Below are positions 14,163-14,218 of a stretch of DNA of 14,218 bases, one piece after another. Numbering within the stretch: position 1 is the first letter of the stretch; the number at the start of each line of letters is the position of its first letter. The DNA comes from CAIOZW01 sp049317725 (GTDB lineage Bacteria > Acidobacteriota > Blastocatellia > RBC074), in assembly GCA_049317725.1 (NCBI GenBank), contig JBMOHS010000105.1, forward strand, positions 1 to 14,218, written 5' to 3'. Below the pieces are notes generated by a model. It was not told the DNA's origin. It searched no databases and worked only from the letters and a program-made list of their open reading frames with translations. A program made the position numbers and the translations under genes.

Positions 14163-14218
14163 TTACTTGATGATCTCAGAGATGGTACCGGCACCGACGG
14201 TGCGGCCGCCTTCCCGGA
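14163..14218 (-). CDS. tuf: Elongation factor Tu, C-terminal end only
   Basis: The last 17 codons and TAA stop of a gene that enters from the right edge. The encoded end, REGGRTVGAGTISEIIK, is the highly conserved C-terminus of EF-Tu domain III. EF-Tu delivers aminoacyl-tRNA to the ribosome as a GTP complex. A tuf gene before rpmG/tRNA-Trp/secE is a common bacterial arrangement. Only the tail is visible, so nothing can be said about the rest of the gene. Confidence 0.93.
   Translation of the reverse strand, partial: REGGRTVGAGTISEIIK

Overview
The window is a conserved bacterial transcription/translation locus read entirely from the minus strand. In transcription order (right to left) it holds the 3' end of tuf, then rpmG (L33), tRNA-Trp(CCA), secE, nusG, rplK (L11), rplA (L1), rplJ (L10), rplL (L7/L12), rpoB and rpoC. 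Last comes the N-terminal part of an unrelated zinc-ribbon protein that runs off the left edge. DNA is GC-rich. No mobile element, CRISPR array or plus-strand gene is supported; the long plus-strand ORFs opposite rpoB and rpoC are high-GC shadows.

Lineage: beta-prime carries the trigger-loop insertion (SI3) of Gram-negative-type enzymes. Beta has an extra Cys-rich segment (residues about 92-150) with two zinc-ribbon-like CxC/CxxC pairs, absent from the E. coli sequence as I remember it. My recollection of the family is that acidobacterial RpoB proteins carry such a segment, so Acidobacteriota or a close phylum is my best guess. This is inference, not a search result.

Layout: 14163-14218 tuf end; 13424-14080 rpmG, tRNA-Trp and secE; 12773-13336 nusG; 11451-12653 rplK and rplA; 10833-11360 rplJ; a 364-nt spacer; 10091-10468 rplL; a 530-nt control region; 5202-9560 rpoB; a 105-nt spacer; 777-5096 rpoC; a terminator and promoter region at 403-776; and 1-402 the partial zinc-ribbon gene, whose frame stays open to the window edge.

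How it works together: the genes supply the elongation factor, ribosomal stalk and L1-arm proteins, a Sec translocon subunit, a transcription elongation factor and the two large RNA polymerase subunits. The spacers are the less ordinary part. After rplL there are two strong hairpins, one with a 13-bp perfect stem and a U-rich tail. These are followed by three imperfect 13-nt GATA-headed repeats and a very good sigma70-type promoter (TTTACA-17-TATACT), then a structured leader of about 220 nt before rpoB. The sequence therefore suggests that rpoBC is transcribed largely on its own rather than by read-through from the ribosomal protein genes. The rplJ-rplL spacer is also unusually long. Short tandem duplications occur in several spacers.
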